Source: Bidens hawaiensis
Taxonomy: Eukaryota; Streptophyta; Magnoliopsida; Asterales; Asteraceae
Length of the DNA: 64,000 bases
Direction: 5' to 3'
NCBI GenBank assembly: GCA_021521415.1
Contig: JAIQDT010000232.1
Location: 682,001 to 746,000, forward strand
In this document: positions 35,620 through 47,251 of the stretch, in pieces
Layout of the letters: every line of letters starts with the position of its first letter
Position numbering within the stretch: the first letter of the stretch is position 1
Translations under genes and position numbers: made by a program
The notes under the pieces: model-generated
The model's database searches: none
Told to the model about the DNA's origin: nothing
What the model saw: only the letters and a program-made list of their open reading frames with translations

Positions 35620-36071
35620 GAGTAAACTGCGATTTTCGTCCTTACGGTTTGTCCACATATGCAGTTTTAGTCCAATAGTTTCAAATTTGCGATTTTTGTC
35701 CCTGTGGTTTCATTTCACTTGCAATTAAACCCAATCTTACTAACCCCGTTAAGTCTAGTCGTTAAACCCGTCAGCGTGCCCCTCACGTGAGGGGCGGCAG
35801 TTTTGTCCTTTTTCTACCCACATAAGACCACGCCCTAATTCGCAAGCACCCTCACGTGAGGGGCTGGGTGTATTTGATGGAAAAAGGACAAAACTACCCT
35901 TCACGTGAAGAGCACGTTGATGGGTTTAACGACCAGACTTGACAGGGTTAGTTGGGCAGGGTTTAATTGCAAGTGAAATGAAACCACAGGGACGAAAATC
36001 GCAAATTTAATACTATTGGACTAAAACTGCAGATTTGGACAAACCACAAGGACGAAAACCACAATTCACTC
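35620..36071. mobile_element. 452-bp palindromic MITE with 9-bp target duplication
   Basis: The two halves are long inverted copies: GAGTAAACTGCGATTTTCGT at the left pairs with GAGTGAATTGTGGTTTTCGT on the complement at the right, and similarity continues for about 190 bases inward. TAAGTTAAT (35611-35619) and TAAGTTAAA (36072-36080) flank it, a 9-bp duplication with one mismatch, which fits Mutator-type elements. There is no ORF. Three CACGTG palindromes lie in the loop. Confidence 0.85.
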
Positions 36072-36080
36072 TAAGTTAAA

Positions 36081-37790
36081 TAAGTATGACTTAGATGGTC
36101 TAGCTATTTACGAGTATGAGGAATTTTGTGAGAAATGTAGTAAATATCTAAAATGGGTTTAGCCATGTTAAATTATTAGTACAAGGAATATTTAGAGCCT
36201 ATATTTATTTACTTTCTATTTCGTAATGGCAAAGCTTTGATTTTGTAAATGGAAGCATGTAACTTGTTCATATCATGATTTTCACTGCTTGAATTCTACT
36301 GTTTTGAATGCTATAGCCCAGCAGCCTCGGTTTTTTATTCAGAAACTTGACACAAACGGAATTTGTAATGTTTTCTCTTATCGTTTTGAATGACATCGTA
36401 TTTTATGTGTTTTATTATAATGATATTGTTTTCTATTATATTTCTCCACCCAACCCGACCCGACCCGACCCAAACAACGACCAACCCAAAAATTTGAACA
36501 TGAAAATAACGGGACCCCATTGTCAAAATATCTTGTGTCCGCCACTGATAACAGAGATTGAGTGATGGGGTTTAATGATTGAGGAAAAACTGAGTTGCCA
36601 CTAAAATAACATATATATATAACTAGATAGAAAATGCAAAGAATGATCTATAACAATGGTCTAAAGTTAATGCATAGAAATGATTAATCGACAAAGGCAG
36701 TGGATACAATACGGAAAAAAAGGGGTAAAGTAACCCAAATTTAGGATGCATTGCCACAAAGTAATCAATCAATCAATAATCATTTAAGTGGGATGAGAAC
36801 CAACTCCTTTCCATTAATACATTCATTGCCCACTTGTGAGCTAAAAGCTTTGTGGGGACGGACTATCATTCCATCAACATACTAATATCCTTGTGAATTT
36901 GTTAGATTTTGATGTTCCTGGTATTACTTTAAAATTATATATTTTACTTGTACATGAATATTAATTAAGTATTATATATTTTATATCGATATATATGATG
37001 TATCATGATATATAATTTGAAATAAGTTATAGTTATATGTTGCGAATCAAATTCATTATTGTTCATTGATGAATACTATGGGATAATAGTTAGGCATATT
37101 TCATCTAAACTTGTAATACATATTCCTTAAGTTAAAACACAAGTTTCCAATATATTACGTTAAATTAGTAGCGTGATATATTTGAATGGTTACATGCATA
37201 TGAATATAAATAAACAAAATTCTAATCCTAATTTAGTGTTATTTTGAATTATGAAAGAGTGACCGTAAAGCAACTTAAATAGTAGGCTTTGGAAAAATAT
37301 GAGTTCAATCTGATTTTTTATTTTTATTTTCAAATATTTGAAATTAGCAGGTTAGGCTCAATCATATCTCCTTATTGGTACATGAAACTTAAAACGGTGT
37401 TATAGACATGAAATATAAAGTAGGTAAACGAGTCGTATCCATGTTTACTTGTGTCATAAAGCGCGCCATATCTATCCTATTTAACACGATAAGACTTGTT
37501 TTGTCAATCCTAGTTCAAAAGCTGTATTGGAGATGCTCAAGAAAGACCATTAAAATTAATAACAATGAGATAGCATTTGATCACATGTTATTTCTTGTTT
37601 TCCCCTTTTGTATATACAAAAGTTTTTTAAAAAGAAAAGAACAAGAATAACAGGAATTAAGTTGCACACAAATATGAAAAATGAATTCCATAAAGAAGGT
37701 TGAAGAAGAAGAAGAAAATGGACACTACTTTAGGCATCATTTGTAGCCTCAGAAATGCTCTCTAAATGAGGTCTCCACACGCCAATACGC
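36081..37790. other. No gene seen
   Basis: AT-rich intergenic sequence. A short CCCGA repeat sits at about 36450-36475. The open frame at 37408-37650 is not conserved in appearance. The last part may be 3' UTR of the PADRE gene. Confidence 0.5.
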
Positions 37791-37794
37791 CCCG

Positions 37795-38178
37795 TCAAGT
37801 GCGATCAGAAACAAGAAGATTCGTTAATAAGTTTTTGTTTTCACCGTTCTTTTTCTTTCTGGTAGTTGAAGATGATTTAGACCGTGTCTTTTCGGGCAAG
37901 GAAGGAGGAACGGGCATAAGAAAGTAAATCTTGCCACGCTTGAGTTCGGCATCTGGTGGCAATATGATGATCTTGGGACAAATGACGGTCCCTTCATCGG
38001 TGTATGATGGCGAAGAGGGTTTTTTGAGTACATGCTTAGGGTGTAGCTTCATTATCTCGGCAGCTCGGATTGTGCCACTTATTTCCTCGTCATGTCCATT
38101 CGAGTGAACGATCCGGATTACATCAAACGCCCCACAGGGAAGAATGCATGAAAGAAAACATCTTAAGCCGTTTTTCAT
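37795..38178 (-). CDS. PADRE-domain (DUF4228) protein
   Basis: The open frame runs without intron to a TGA at 37795-37797. I choose the internal Met at 38176-38178 (MKNGLRCFLSCILPCGAF) as start, giving 127 residues, because plant family members begin close to this Cys-rich motif; an upstream in-frame ATG at 38191-38193 would add five residues. Conserved blocks are DVIRIVHSNG (about residue 19), EISGTIRAAEIMKLHPKHVL (about 32) and ILPPDAELKRGKIYFLMP (about 70). A basic, Ser-rich tail follows (SKSSSTTRKKK). PADRE proteins are small plant proteins, many induced by pathogens or stress; their biochemical role is unsettled. The length fits the family. It is the only intact host gene I recognise, lying between mobile elements. 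Confidence 0.88.
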   Translation of the reverse strand: MKNGLRCFLSCILPCGAFDVIRIVHSNGHDEEISGTIRAAEIMKLHPKHVLKKPSSPSYTDEGTVICPKIIILPPDAELKRGKIYFLMPVPPSLPEKTRSKSSSTTRKKKNGENKNLLTNLLVSDRT

Positions 38179-38286
38179 CTCTGTCTCCCTCAACTATACT
38201 TTTATCATGGAGATGGAGAAGCATATAATTTGGGGAGGGCAATGGGGATGGTAGTATAATTGTTTTTGTTACCAAATGAGAGATAA

Positions 38287-38296
38287 TATTATATAG
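38287..38296 (-). promoter_or_regulatory. TATA-like box of the PADRE gene
   Basis: The minus strand reads CTATATAATA about 110 bases before the chosen start codon. This implies a 5' UTR of about 80 bases. Inferred from sequence only. Confidence 0.5.
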
Positions 38297-38518
38297 TACT
38301 GGCTTTTAAAAGTGGCCCCTCTTAATAATCTTCTTTTCCATCATTCTTCTACGCATACAAAAAATATAACTCATACCAATTTTTAATTATTAAACCTAAT
38401 TCAGTGGTTCAAAAGTATGAAAAGAAGTTTGATTTATGATATCAACAGAACTTGCGTGTTTTCTTGTTGAATATTTGATACCAGATATCAATAAACAAGT
38501 AATTTGTAAGGATAGCTA

Positions 38519-39001
38519 GCAAGGTTGCAAAAGTTGTTAGGCGAATCTTAAGCAAACGACTAAGGAGTTGGCTGTACTCGGAGTATTCCCGGAAGTAATC
38601 GGAGAATACTCGGAAATTGTAAATATAAAGAGAATTAATTTTTGACTATTATATATATGTCAAGTATCATAAGTATACTAATATTTGTAACAAAATAAGT
38701 AAAATCAATATAAATAAGAGAAATAAATTTTTAAATATTAGTTTATCATAAAATTTGCTAATCATTAACTTAAATAGGTGATATTCTTTTTATAATATTA
38801 AAGAAATATGAATTATTTTTTTACTTTTTAAGTTCAAAATCTGCCTAAGTTGACCGACTAGATGCGATTCTGGCTGAGGTTAACCACAATTGATCGATTT
38901 TTAGTAAGTATGCGGAGTTAAAGAAACTCTCATCGTAGCGTCATACCTTGAAACGAGTACTCGGGGTGTACTCGACCTTGAAGACATACTTTTACAAGAT
39001 T
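38519..39001. mobile_element. Possible degenerate hAT-type element
   Basis: GATAGCTA (38511-38518) and GATATCTA (39002-39009) could be an 8-bp target duplication with one mismatch. The ends contain GGTTGCAAAAGT and, on the complement, TCTTGTAAAAGT, a weak inverted repeat. The interior has TACTCGG phrases at both sides and no ORF. Confidence 0.4.
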
Positions 39002-39059
39002 GATATCTAGAGTATTTTTCATCTAAATATACATCACTTTACGTTTAAAACATATTTCA

Positions 39060-40130
39060 CCATCACATATCTATCAAATATGTATACCACCCCGAAAATA
39101 TATAAAATAGGGTATCTAAAACTCATCTGATTCGAGCACCTTTAGTTTTCTAATGAACTTCTCTCTATCTAAACTCTGGAACAATTGTACAAGGTTCACG
39201 TACAGAACAATCAATTATCATACTATGTGGCAATACCAAGTAACCACTCATATCCAGTTCTCCTTGTACCAAGTTCTCGCATTACTAAGTAATTGCTCCT
39301 ATTATGTGTGTGCCCTGCTAAATTATCGCATAACTAAGTAATCGCACCTACAAAATCTCGCAAGATATATCCTTCACCGACTTATCACATTAAAGAAATC
39401 ACATGGCCAGTGCGGTTACTTATGTTCCATAAATACATTTAGCGAATACTATTAACTTTGCCATAACTATCGTTAACTGTATATACTATGTTTGGTGGCA
39501 ATAACTAAGGCTAAGCGACTACTTTACAATATGCGATAACTAAGCACTAGGAGATACATATACTATCAGCGATAACTTTAAGATCTATGGTAACTTAACC
39601 AACTGCTTGTGGTGACTCTAAATTTTATCTTTTAACCTAGCTATGAATTACGATTGGTTCCTGAAACTGATTCAAGTTCCTATATATGAATCCATATCAC
39701 TTATTAACCAAGATATTAAGATTCTAGGCAAATCTAGATATAAAAAAATGTTTATTTATTTATTATTTTATTATTGTTAGTTTTTACCTCAATACCGAAA
39801 CCAAGATTCAAAACTTCGATTTCTCAAATCCGGTTGTGACAAAGATCGATTCCACCGATGACTCTTGGTGAATTCGCAAGCGAAACGTCTCCCTTTATTC
39901 GTTGCTTAAATGTAATGCTATATTTGAGCAAAAACAGGTCTCTCTCTCTAGAGCACAATTATTTTTCTCTAGGTTTTCTTGAGAAAGAGGGCATGGTGAC
40001 TTTGCTCCTTTATTAGGGTTTCTTATTTAAGTTTTGAGACTAATGTAAATTACCCCCTTTTTCTTCCTTTAAAACAAAATCCATGACAATCATTTATAAT
40101 TAACACTCTTGTATAAAATTGGGCGTTACA
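39060..40130 (-). repeat. Remnant of a gypsy LTR
   Basis: On the minus strand it begins TGTAACGCCC at 40130. At 39090-39140 it has CCCCGAAAATA...AAACTCA..TG phrasing that parallels 23235-23280 in the C LTR. It contains short palindromic repeats such as ATTACTAAGTAAT and ATAACTAAGTAAT at 39280-39335. No partner LTR or coding region is present. The left end is not defined. Confidence 0.5.
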
Positions 40131-40606
40131 TAACGAGTACAAAATCGAATGGAGTGGTCCTCTCATTCATTTTACAACTGTTTGTATAAAATAGCTATGT
40201 TTAATTACGAAATTTTAAGGTTTTCAGTGAGTGACATCTTCTTGTGAATTATTATTCTCTGCAAGTAGTAAGTTACTCGGTAGCAACTTGTCTTCACAGG
40301 TGCTAAGTTACTATCAAATGTAATTTATTATATCAACATCGAGTTGCCGGCAATGGTAACTTTCAACCGCTTGAACTTGAATCTCTATAAATAACTAGCT
40401 ATCAACATCATGTTTCTTCATCAACATCTATCTTTGTCAGCACAAACTTTCTATTAGTAGCAAGTTATAGCATCATAACGGGTGCACTATAGAAAAAATG
40501 TTATTTAGTGGTGAGTTATTCTACAAAAGCCTACAAAAATGAGTATGTGAGAAAACATAATTAATTCACATGTGTCAAGTAAGAACCAAAGAAAAACGAT
40601 ATAAAA
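40131..40606. other. No gene seen
   Basis: AT-rich. AAGTTAC recurs a few times between 40270 and 40480. Nothing else is recognised. Confidence 0.5.
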
Positions 40607-41593
40607 GTAATAATACACATTTTCTCTCTGCACATGCAAGGCACATATTAATTCTCTAATCATTTTTAAATATCTATAACTTTTTTATATGATATTTTTT
40701 TAAAATAAAATTTACCATAATAAAAAACGTTTTTTATTTTTAATATGAGTATGATTTTGTTAAATTAAAATAAAAAAAATACGTCATTGTGTCTTTTTTG
40801 CTTACTATTGTGTCTTTTTTCGTCAATATGTCTTTTTGATTGTCAACGTGTTTTTTCCGCCATTGTGTCTTTCAACTGATCATTGTGTTTTTTAAAATAC
40901 TAATAACACCGTTGTGTAATAATATTTAAATATAACAAAAAATGCCAGCGAATTATGTAATACATAAAACACAAAGATGAATAAATATCACGCAATAACC
41001 TTAAACGTAAAACATAATAATGAATACATAAAACACAATGCCCTGAACGTAAGACACAATGGTAAATACATATAGCACATTGACCAGAAACTTAAAATAC
41101 AATGAAATTTACATTTTACATAATGACTTGAACGTAATACACAATGAACATAATATTATTTTTCTCAATTTAAGTGAATGTTGAGCACAATGACTAAAAC
41201 ACAATGATAAGTAGAAAGACAAATGTTGAGCATAAAGACAAAATGACGAAATAAAAGACACAATGATGTAATCTTTGTTTTAATTTTTATGTTTAATATG
41301 ATTACCAACTGAAAAACACAATGATTAAAATCTATAACACAATGCATAGGAAAACTCAATAAAAAAACACAATGGACAACCAAATAACACAATATAAAAA
41401 AGCCCACTAACTTTTTTTAAGGTTTATATAAAAATATGATATTCATATTAATGATAAAAAAACGTTTGTTGTTATGGTAAAAAAATTTCTAAAAAAATGT
41501 CGTATGAAAAAGTTATAGACGTTTTAAAATAATTGAGTAATTGGCATGTGTCTTGTATGTGAAGAGAGAAAGTCATTATAAGTGAGTTATTAC
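40607..41593. mobile_element. 1-kb foldback element with CACAATG minirepeats
   Basis: Arms of about 140 bases are inverted copies: TTTCTCTCTGCACATGCAAG (left) against TTTCTCTCTTCACATACAAG (complement of the right), continuing through TATCTATAACTTTTTTATA and ACCATAAT..AAACGTTTTTT. The interior is studded with CATTGTGTC on the left and CACAATG on the right, about 17 copies in all. There is no ORF and no certain target duplication. Confidence 0.75.
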
Positions 41594-41724
41594 CTTCATG
41601 CCCTTATTATTAATTTTTGTTCTTAAATTAATCTCCACCATCCAAAGTTACGATCAATGGATTAGATTCCTTTTCACCCTTCTCATATATGTTGTACTTT
41701 GTATTTTAACCTTACCCCACATTT

Positions 41725-42075
41725 TTAATACCATTTAGCTTTTATGCCACTAATTTAGGTTTTTAATGGCACTTTGTGTATGCCATATTTGCTTAGCACA
41801 CATTTTTAGCGGCACTTAGTTTCAGTGGCACTAATTTATGATTTTAGTGACACTTTGTGTATGCAAATAAAAATCTAGCGTCATATGTTTTTAATGGCAT
41901 TTAGTTTTTGTGCCACTAACTTAGGTTTTTAATGGCACTTTGGGTATATCATATTTGCTTAGCACATATTTTTAGTGGCACTTAGTTTTTGCGTCACTAA
42001 TTTATGATTTTAGTGGCACTGTGTATGCCACTAAAAATATAGTGTAACACATTTTTAATGGCATTTAGCGATTGA
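41725..42075. repeat. 155-160-bp tandem repeat, two units plus a fragment
   Basis: Units start near 41725 and 41885 with CATTTAG.TTTT.TGCCACTAA and contain TTTTAATGGCACTTTG and TTTTAGTGGCACTTAG; a third starts near 42048 and stops at element F. F therefore inserted into or beside this array. Confidence 0.75.
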
Positions 42076-42081
42076 AGAGTA

Positions 42082-43207
42082 TGTTGGGATGAGAAAATGC
42101 TTAAAGGAAGATTGGAATCTTCTCAACCTCTCAAGAATAGGCTAAGTATGGACTCCGAGCACACTTAGACCTCCGAGCAAGCTTTTTACCTAACCTAGCA
42201 AGATATTTTGCCTTTCGGGCAAGGTTATCTTCTTGAAGTCTTCTTAAGTGATAATCCGAGCAGGGTTCACTTTGTCTAGCAAAGATGTTCTTCAAGTCGA
42301 GCATGGTTTGCTTACCAGCAAACTCTTGACTAAACCAAGCTAATGAAGCCAAGTACTTTGGAATATCTAGCAAGGTTTGATTAACAAATAGTAGTCCGAG
42401 CATGCTTGAAGAAAGTTGATCAAGACCTATTATAAGGACTTTCTCTAGCAAGGTTCAACTCCGAGCAATCTATAGTGCTACCAACACTAGTCAAACAGTG
42501 TTACCAGCACATTTCAGTTTGCTTAATAAGTTATACTTTAACAATGAGTTGAAGGGATTCATGAAGAACAGTTTGCTCGTAGGAAAATTTCGAGCAAAGT
42601 TTGCTATGGTCAAAAAGATTGAAGTCTACTATGTGAATATTTTCTAAGGAAAATATTCTAAGTAACGTCTACCGGAGAACTGTTCCCCAGCACACTATGG
42701 TTACCAGGTCTGCTCGAAGAAGACAAAAGCTGCAAAGCTTACTCGAAAACCTGTTTTATACTTAAAATCTTTTGTAATATGATTTTCTGATTATGTATCA
42801 ATCATTAAGGTGTCTAGAAGGAATGACATCTATCAGGAGGCTGGCCTATAAATAGAATAATCTAGGGCATGCCTCCATTCGACACACTGAGCACACAACG
42901 GACATACCCAGAAATATTCCTGACCTTGAGTGTGACGACTGATATTTGTACGGACAACCAATCCTTACAGAAACCCTAATTGATTTGCATTTGTATGAAT
43001 ATTTCTATAAATGAAAATCTTTTGAGTTAATGTTTGTGTGTGTTACCTTGGCATTTATTGTGCAAAATTTAGTGTGTTAGTGGTTTCACCATTAAGATAC
43101 TATTGTTCTTACCTTATATAGTAGGTCGTTAACCTTCTTGTCAACACTTTATAGTGTGGGTTACGACATTTATTGTGAGTGATGTATCCTATTAAGAAGG
43201 ACCGACA
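42082..43207 (+). repeat. Element F 5' LTR
   Basis: It starts TGTTGGGATGAG and ends GGACCGACA, 1126 bp, two bases before the primer site. The first 550 bases are rich in GAGCAAGGTT-type motifs, as in the E LTR. Confidence 0.9.
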
Positions 43208-43209
43208 AG

Positions 43210-43221
43210 TGGTATCAGAGC
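43210..43221 (+). other. Element F primer binding site
   Basis: TGGTATCAGAGC two bases after the LTR end; initiator Met tRNA type. Confidence 0.95.
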
Positions 43222-43544
43222 TTATTGCTGCTAATAAGGTCAAGAACTGTTGCAGATCTGAAGAAGAAGAATGACGTAAGCAGGACACTGTTTCATTGAA
43301 ATATGACGTCAGCTACTATGTTCTTCATTTCCTTCCAGATCTACAATATTTGGGTGTTTTCTTTCTCTCTTTTGAATTAAAGTTTTAATCCTTATCTAGA
43401 TCTTGCTCTAATCTGACCAGATTCATCAAATCTGAAGATTGTGTCTACAGATTTGATCAACTTTTAAGAAAATTTTATAATTTGTTTAAGTTTATAAATT
43501 GTTTGTCTCTGTTTTTACAAAACCTTTCTAAAATCACCAAAAAA

Positions 43545-46500
43545 ATGTCGGGTTACGAGGAGCAAGAGGTCTCAACTAACAAAATCCAAGGTTATATGGA
43601 CAGGAAAACTACATAAAGTGGAAAGTTCTCACTGAAGCTGCAGTTTGCTACAATGATGTTGACATGTGAAATTCTATAAAAAATGGACCATATGTACATG
43701 ATGGAACAAATGCAAACCAAGCTGTGGAAGCAAGAATGAGGAAGGTGGATGACAGAGCTCTTGCTATGTTGAAATTGGGTCTGTCTTGGGAAATTCTGAC
43801 TAAGGTGGCTCACCATGTCACTGCTAAAGCCATGTGTGATGCCATTCAGAAAATTTTTAAAGGCAACTCTGAATTAAAGAAAATAAAGAAGAAGAGGCTT
43901 AAGAAGCAGCATGATAGGTTCAAATACAAGGATGGTGAAAGGCTAAAGTCAGTTTTGAAGAGATACCTTGCTACAGTTAATGAGATAAGGACAACTGACT
44001 ATGTGGTCACTGATCTGGATTTAACTACAAAGTTACTGTCATCTCTATCAAAAGAATGGTACACAACAAGCAAGTTCATCAGACAAAAACCAAATTATGA
44101 TGAATTGAAGCTTGATGACGTGGTCTACTTTCTCCAAGCTGCTGAAATTGAAATGATAGAGAATGAGATGATTAAAGATGACAAACCTTGTTTCCAAGTG
44201 TCAAATGCACTTATTGTTCCTATGGGAAACATGTATGTGAAAAACCAACAACAAATCCCAATTATTAAGGAACCAAATGAACATGGTGTTGATACACCAA
44301 AAGGTTTTGTTGGTGGTAGCTCAAGTAGTCAATGAAGGTTTAATGTCCAACTCATTGATGATAATGATTCTTCCTATATGGCTAGTGGACATTCACCTTA
44401 TGTTTGTGGAAATCGTGGTCAAGGAAGTGAATGTCAAGCCTTGTTTTCTATGTTCACAGATTCCTATAATGCCTTTGTATCCAAGAACATGACACACACC
44501 AGTGTCATTCAAGATGATTTAGAACAGATTGATGCTGATGATCTTGAAGACATGGACTTGAAGTGGCAGGCTGCAATGTTGGCTCTTAGAAGTAAGAGGT
44601 TGTTCAATAGGACTGGGAGGTCTCTTGTGTCAGGTCCTAATGAGAGAATTGGGTTTGACAAGTCTAAATCAATTTGCTATAACTGTCAACAACCAGGAAA
44701 CTTTGCAAGAGAATGCAATTAACCAAGAAACTTCCAAGGTAATCAGTATCAGAATCAGCAGCCAAGAAACCAATACCAAAATCAGCAAGGCCAACCAAGG
44801 AACTAAAACAACAACTTCAACAATAACCCCAACTTTAACAACAACTACCAACAACCACAACAGAAAAATCAACAAGTTATACCTCAGAATCAGAACTTAT
44901 CAGATAAACAACAACCAAAACCCTTCTAATGCTCCCAACAACAACAACAGAAACAATCAGAACCAGCCTAGAAACCAAGGAAATGTGGCACTCTCTGCTC
45001 AACAAGAAGGTGGTTTTGATTGGAGTGATCTTGCTGATGACATAAGCAAGGCCAATGTTGCATTTATGGCTAAAGTTGAAAATGAAGCTGGAGCATCTTC
45101 TTCACAGGTACACTCACACTCAATATTTGAATTGCTTGAAACCATTGAATCCTTGAATGTGAAATTAGGAAAGCTTGATAGTGAATGCTTAAGAAAACAA
45201 AGAATGTTGAATGTAAATCAAGCAAGTGAGGTTACTTATGAAGAAAGAATTCAAAGCCTTAAACAAGATTGTATGAATAGTTGCAGAATTCAGTCAAGAT
45301 ATGTGACTGAGATTGAAAGTTTGAAGAAAATGCTAGTAGAAGAGAAAGTGAGGTATACAACACTCCAAGTTGAAAATAAATTCTTAAAGAATTTTGTGTC
45401 AACTGGTAATATTTGTGGCATTTTGAGTAAGATTAAAGAAGAAGACAAATATAAGGTTGTTCCTCCACCTTTCAACAACAACTATACTTTGAAAGTTGAT
45501 AAAGAGAAGAGGGAAGCATATCTAAAACAATTCAAAGATGTTTTTCAAGATAAAGAGGAATTCATTGACAACTACAAAATGGTAGAAGTGAATGAGGATG
45601 GAGAGTTTGTTGTGAAAGAAGAGTTGAAAGTTGAAAAGTCAATAGGAATTCAAGTATCAAAAGATGACTTTGATGAAGAATGTCTGAATGTATATGATCT
45701 GAGTGATCCTAGTGATGAATACTCAAGTGAAGATGAAACCAAGAGCAAAAGAAATGGAAAACCAAGTTCCATTGACAAACTACCTTTATTACCACCTCTC
45801 ACACCAAAGATGAAGAAACATAATGAATAAATGAGAAGGGAACATGTGTCTTTTGACATATGTGAAGGTTTAAAGGCATCTAAGGTGATTTATAATACAG
45901 TAAAGCCACCTAGCAAAGAATTTCTGAGAAAGATCAAGATCAATGATAGAAAGAAGCCTAAAGAAAAATTTGAAAGTGATCAATTCATTCCAGTATACCA
46001 TGTTTTCTCTAGTCAAGAGTTATTTGACATTGGAAAAGTTGAAACTATGGAAGAATATGAGAGAAGGCAGTCAAGGCACAAAGGAAGTCTGGATGATGAG
46101 CCAATGAGATTGGAAAAGATCAAATTTGTTAAAGGTAAAGTGGAGAGGCAAGACATTAAAATTGAAGAATTTGTGCATTTCTCCATTGATTTTGATGGGC
46201 TCAAAACTCAGAAAACACTTGGCATTGAACCACCTAGACCAAGTTAGAGATTCAAGAAGGGAAATGCTCATGTAAGTTTCAAAGGAAAAGTATGGTGTAA
46301 AAAGTGTGATGAGTATGGTCACCATACTGATTCTTGCCATGATAGGTTCACTTTCAAACCATTTCATGTTCCCAATGGAACCAAGTTTGGACAAGATTTT
46401 AGTCTATATAAGAAGAAATATGATGAATATTTGGGAAAAGGAAAGGTGTGTGGAAGAGAAACAGTGAACAAGGTTGAACCAAAGGATGTTAACAGTGTGA

Positions 46501-46754
46501 AGAAAGATGGGAATGCTGATGAGAAGCCAAAGAAGAATACGACTGATGAAATCAAAAGAAACAATCTTTCCATCAGATCTAAAACAGTTGTGAAAAGAAA
46601 CAAAAAACCATTGAGAATTGTTCCCAACAAAGACTCAAATTCAGTCAAGTCTGATAATTTAGAAAAATCACCAACAAGTGGAAAGTAAGGGAAGAAGGCT
46701 GTTTTCTCAAGAAATAAGTCAAAAGAACAGAATTGTGATGAAAAGTTTCTAATG
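43545..46754 (+). pseudogene. Element F gag (long, copia type)
   Basis: The start is ATG 43545 (MSGYEEQEVSTNK). A frameshift near 43600 and a stop near 43667 follow, then a long frame from 43724 with KLGLSWEILTKVAHHV and the capsid-type stretch YLATVNEIRTTDYVV. A TGA at 44333-44335 interrupts it; the same frame resumes with the first zinc knuckle CYNCQQPGNFAREC (44675-44716), where the His ligand is Asn. An Asn/Gln-rich stretch and a coiled-coil region (45110-45400) follow in the frame 44625-46685, broken by stops at 45828 and 46245. A second knuckle, CKKCDEYGHHTDSC, is intact at about 46290-46340. The acidic/basic tail reaches the D insertion. The gag is over 1000 codons, much longer than usual for copia, as in large SIRE-like elements. 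Confidence 0.85.
46750..46754. other. Left target-site duplication of element D (TAATG)
   Basis: TAATG lies before the D terminus at 46755 and again at 58532-58536. Confidence 0.92.
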
Positions 46755-47172
46755 TGTAGGTTCCTAGCCGGATCTACACAGGAGTATCTCGTAACACGAG
46801 GGTGCGGAATCCCCACGTATCGATACGAGTGTTGAGACGATAAACACGTTGAATCTAAACAAACACACGAGTATATATGATAATACTTGTTATATTGCAA
46901 GGCGTAATAACCAAAGAAACAAGCACGTGACTCAGAGAATCACACAAAACCGCCATTCCAAGTTATCATAAAAGAGCCGAAGTTAGAGTTTATATAACTC
47001 GACAACTTCGCCTAACATACTAGGCGAAGTTGTCCTAACTTCGCTCTCAATCCAAGTTCGATAAGACAAAAGGCGAACACATAAGAACAAGTTCAACACA
47101 AAACGAACAATTTAAACGATTACAGACACAAATAAACACGAGATACTGAACTACTGGCATCATGCACCAACA
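46755..47172 (-). repeat. Element D 3' LTR
   Basis: It matches 58112-58531 at about 96%. On the minus strand it starts TGTTGGTGCATGATG and ends CCTACA. Only 418 bp, short for an element of this size. Confidence 0.93.
47001..47034. repeat. Perfect 14-bp inverted repeat in the D LTR
   Basis: GACAACTTCGCCTA (47001-47014), a 6-base loop ACATAC, then TAGGCGAAGTTGTC (47021-47034). The other LTR (58360-58393) keeps the first arm and has two changes in the second. The core AACTTCGC recurs in the leader and before the extra ORF. Confidence 0.92.
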
Positions 47173-47183
47173 GACTCCCCCTT
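47173..47183 (-). other. Element D polypurine tract
   Basis: The minus strand reads AAGGGGGAGTC directly before the LTR. Confidence 0.88.
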
Positions 47184-47251
47184 GGCAGTAGCTTCATATC
47201 TCTATCTTCTTTCTCGTGTCTTGTAATCCAAAAATCTCTTACCCATCGTCT

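Noticed and set aside
36335..36565. Overlapping frames with Pro/Asp content
   Set aside because: They are produced by a short CCCGA repeat.
46364..46900. 178-codon minus-strand frame
   Set aside because: It lies opposite F gag and runs across the D insertion point into the D LTR, so it cannot be an old gene.
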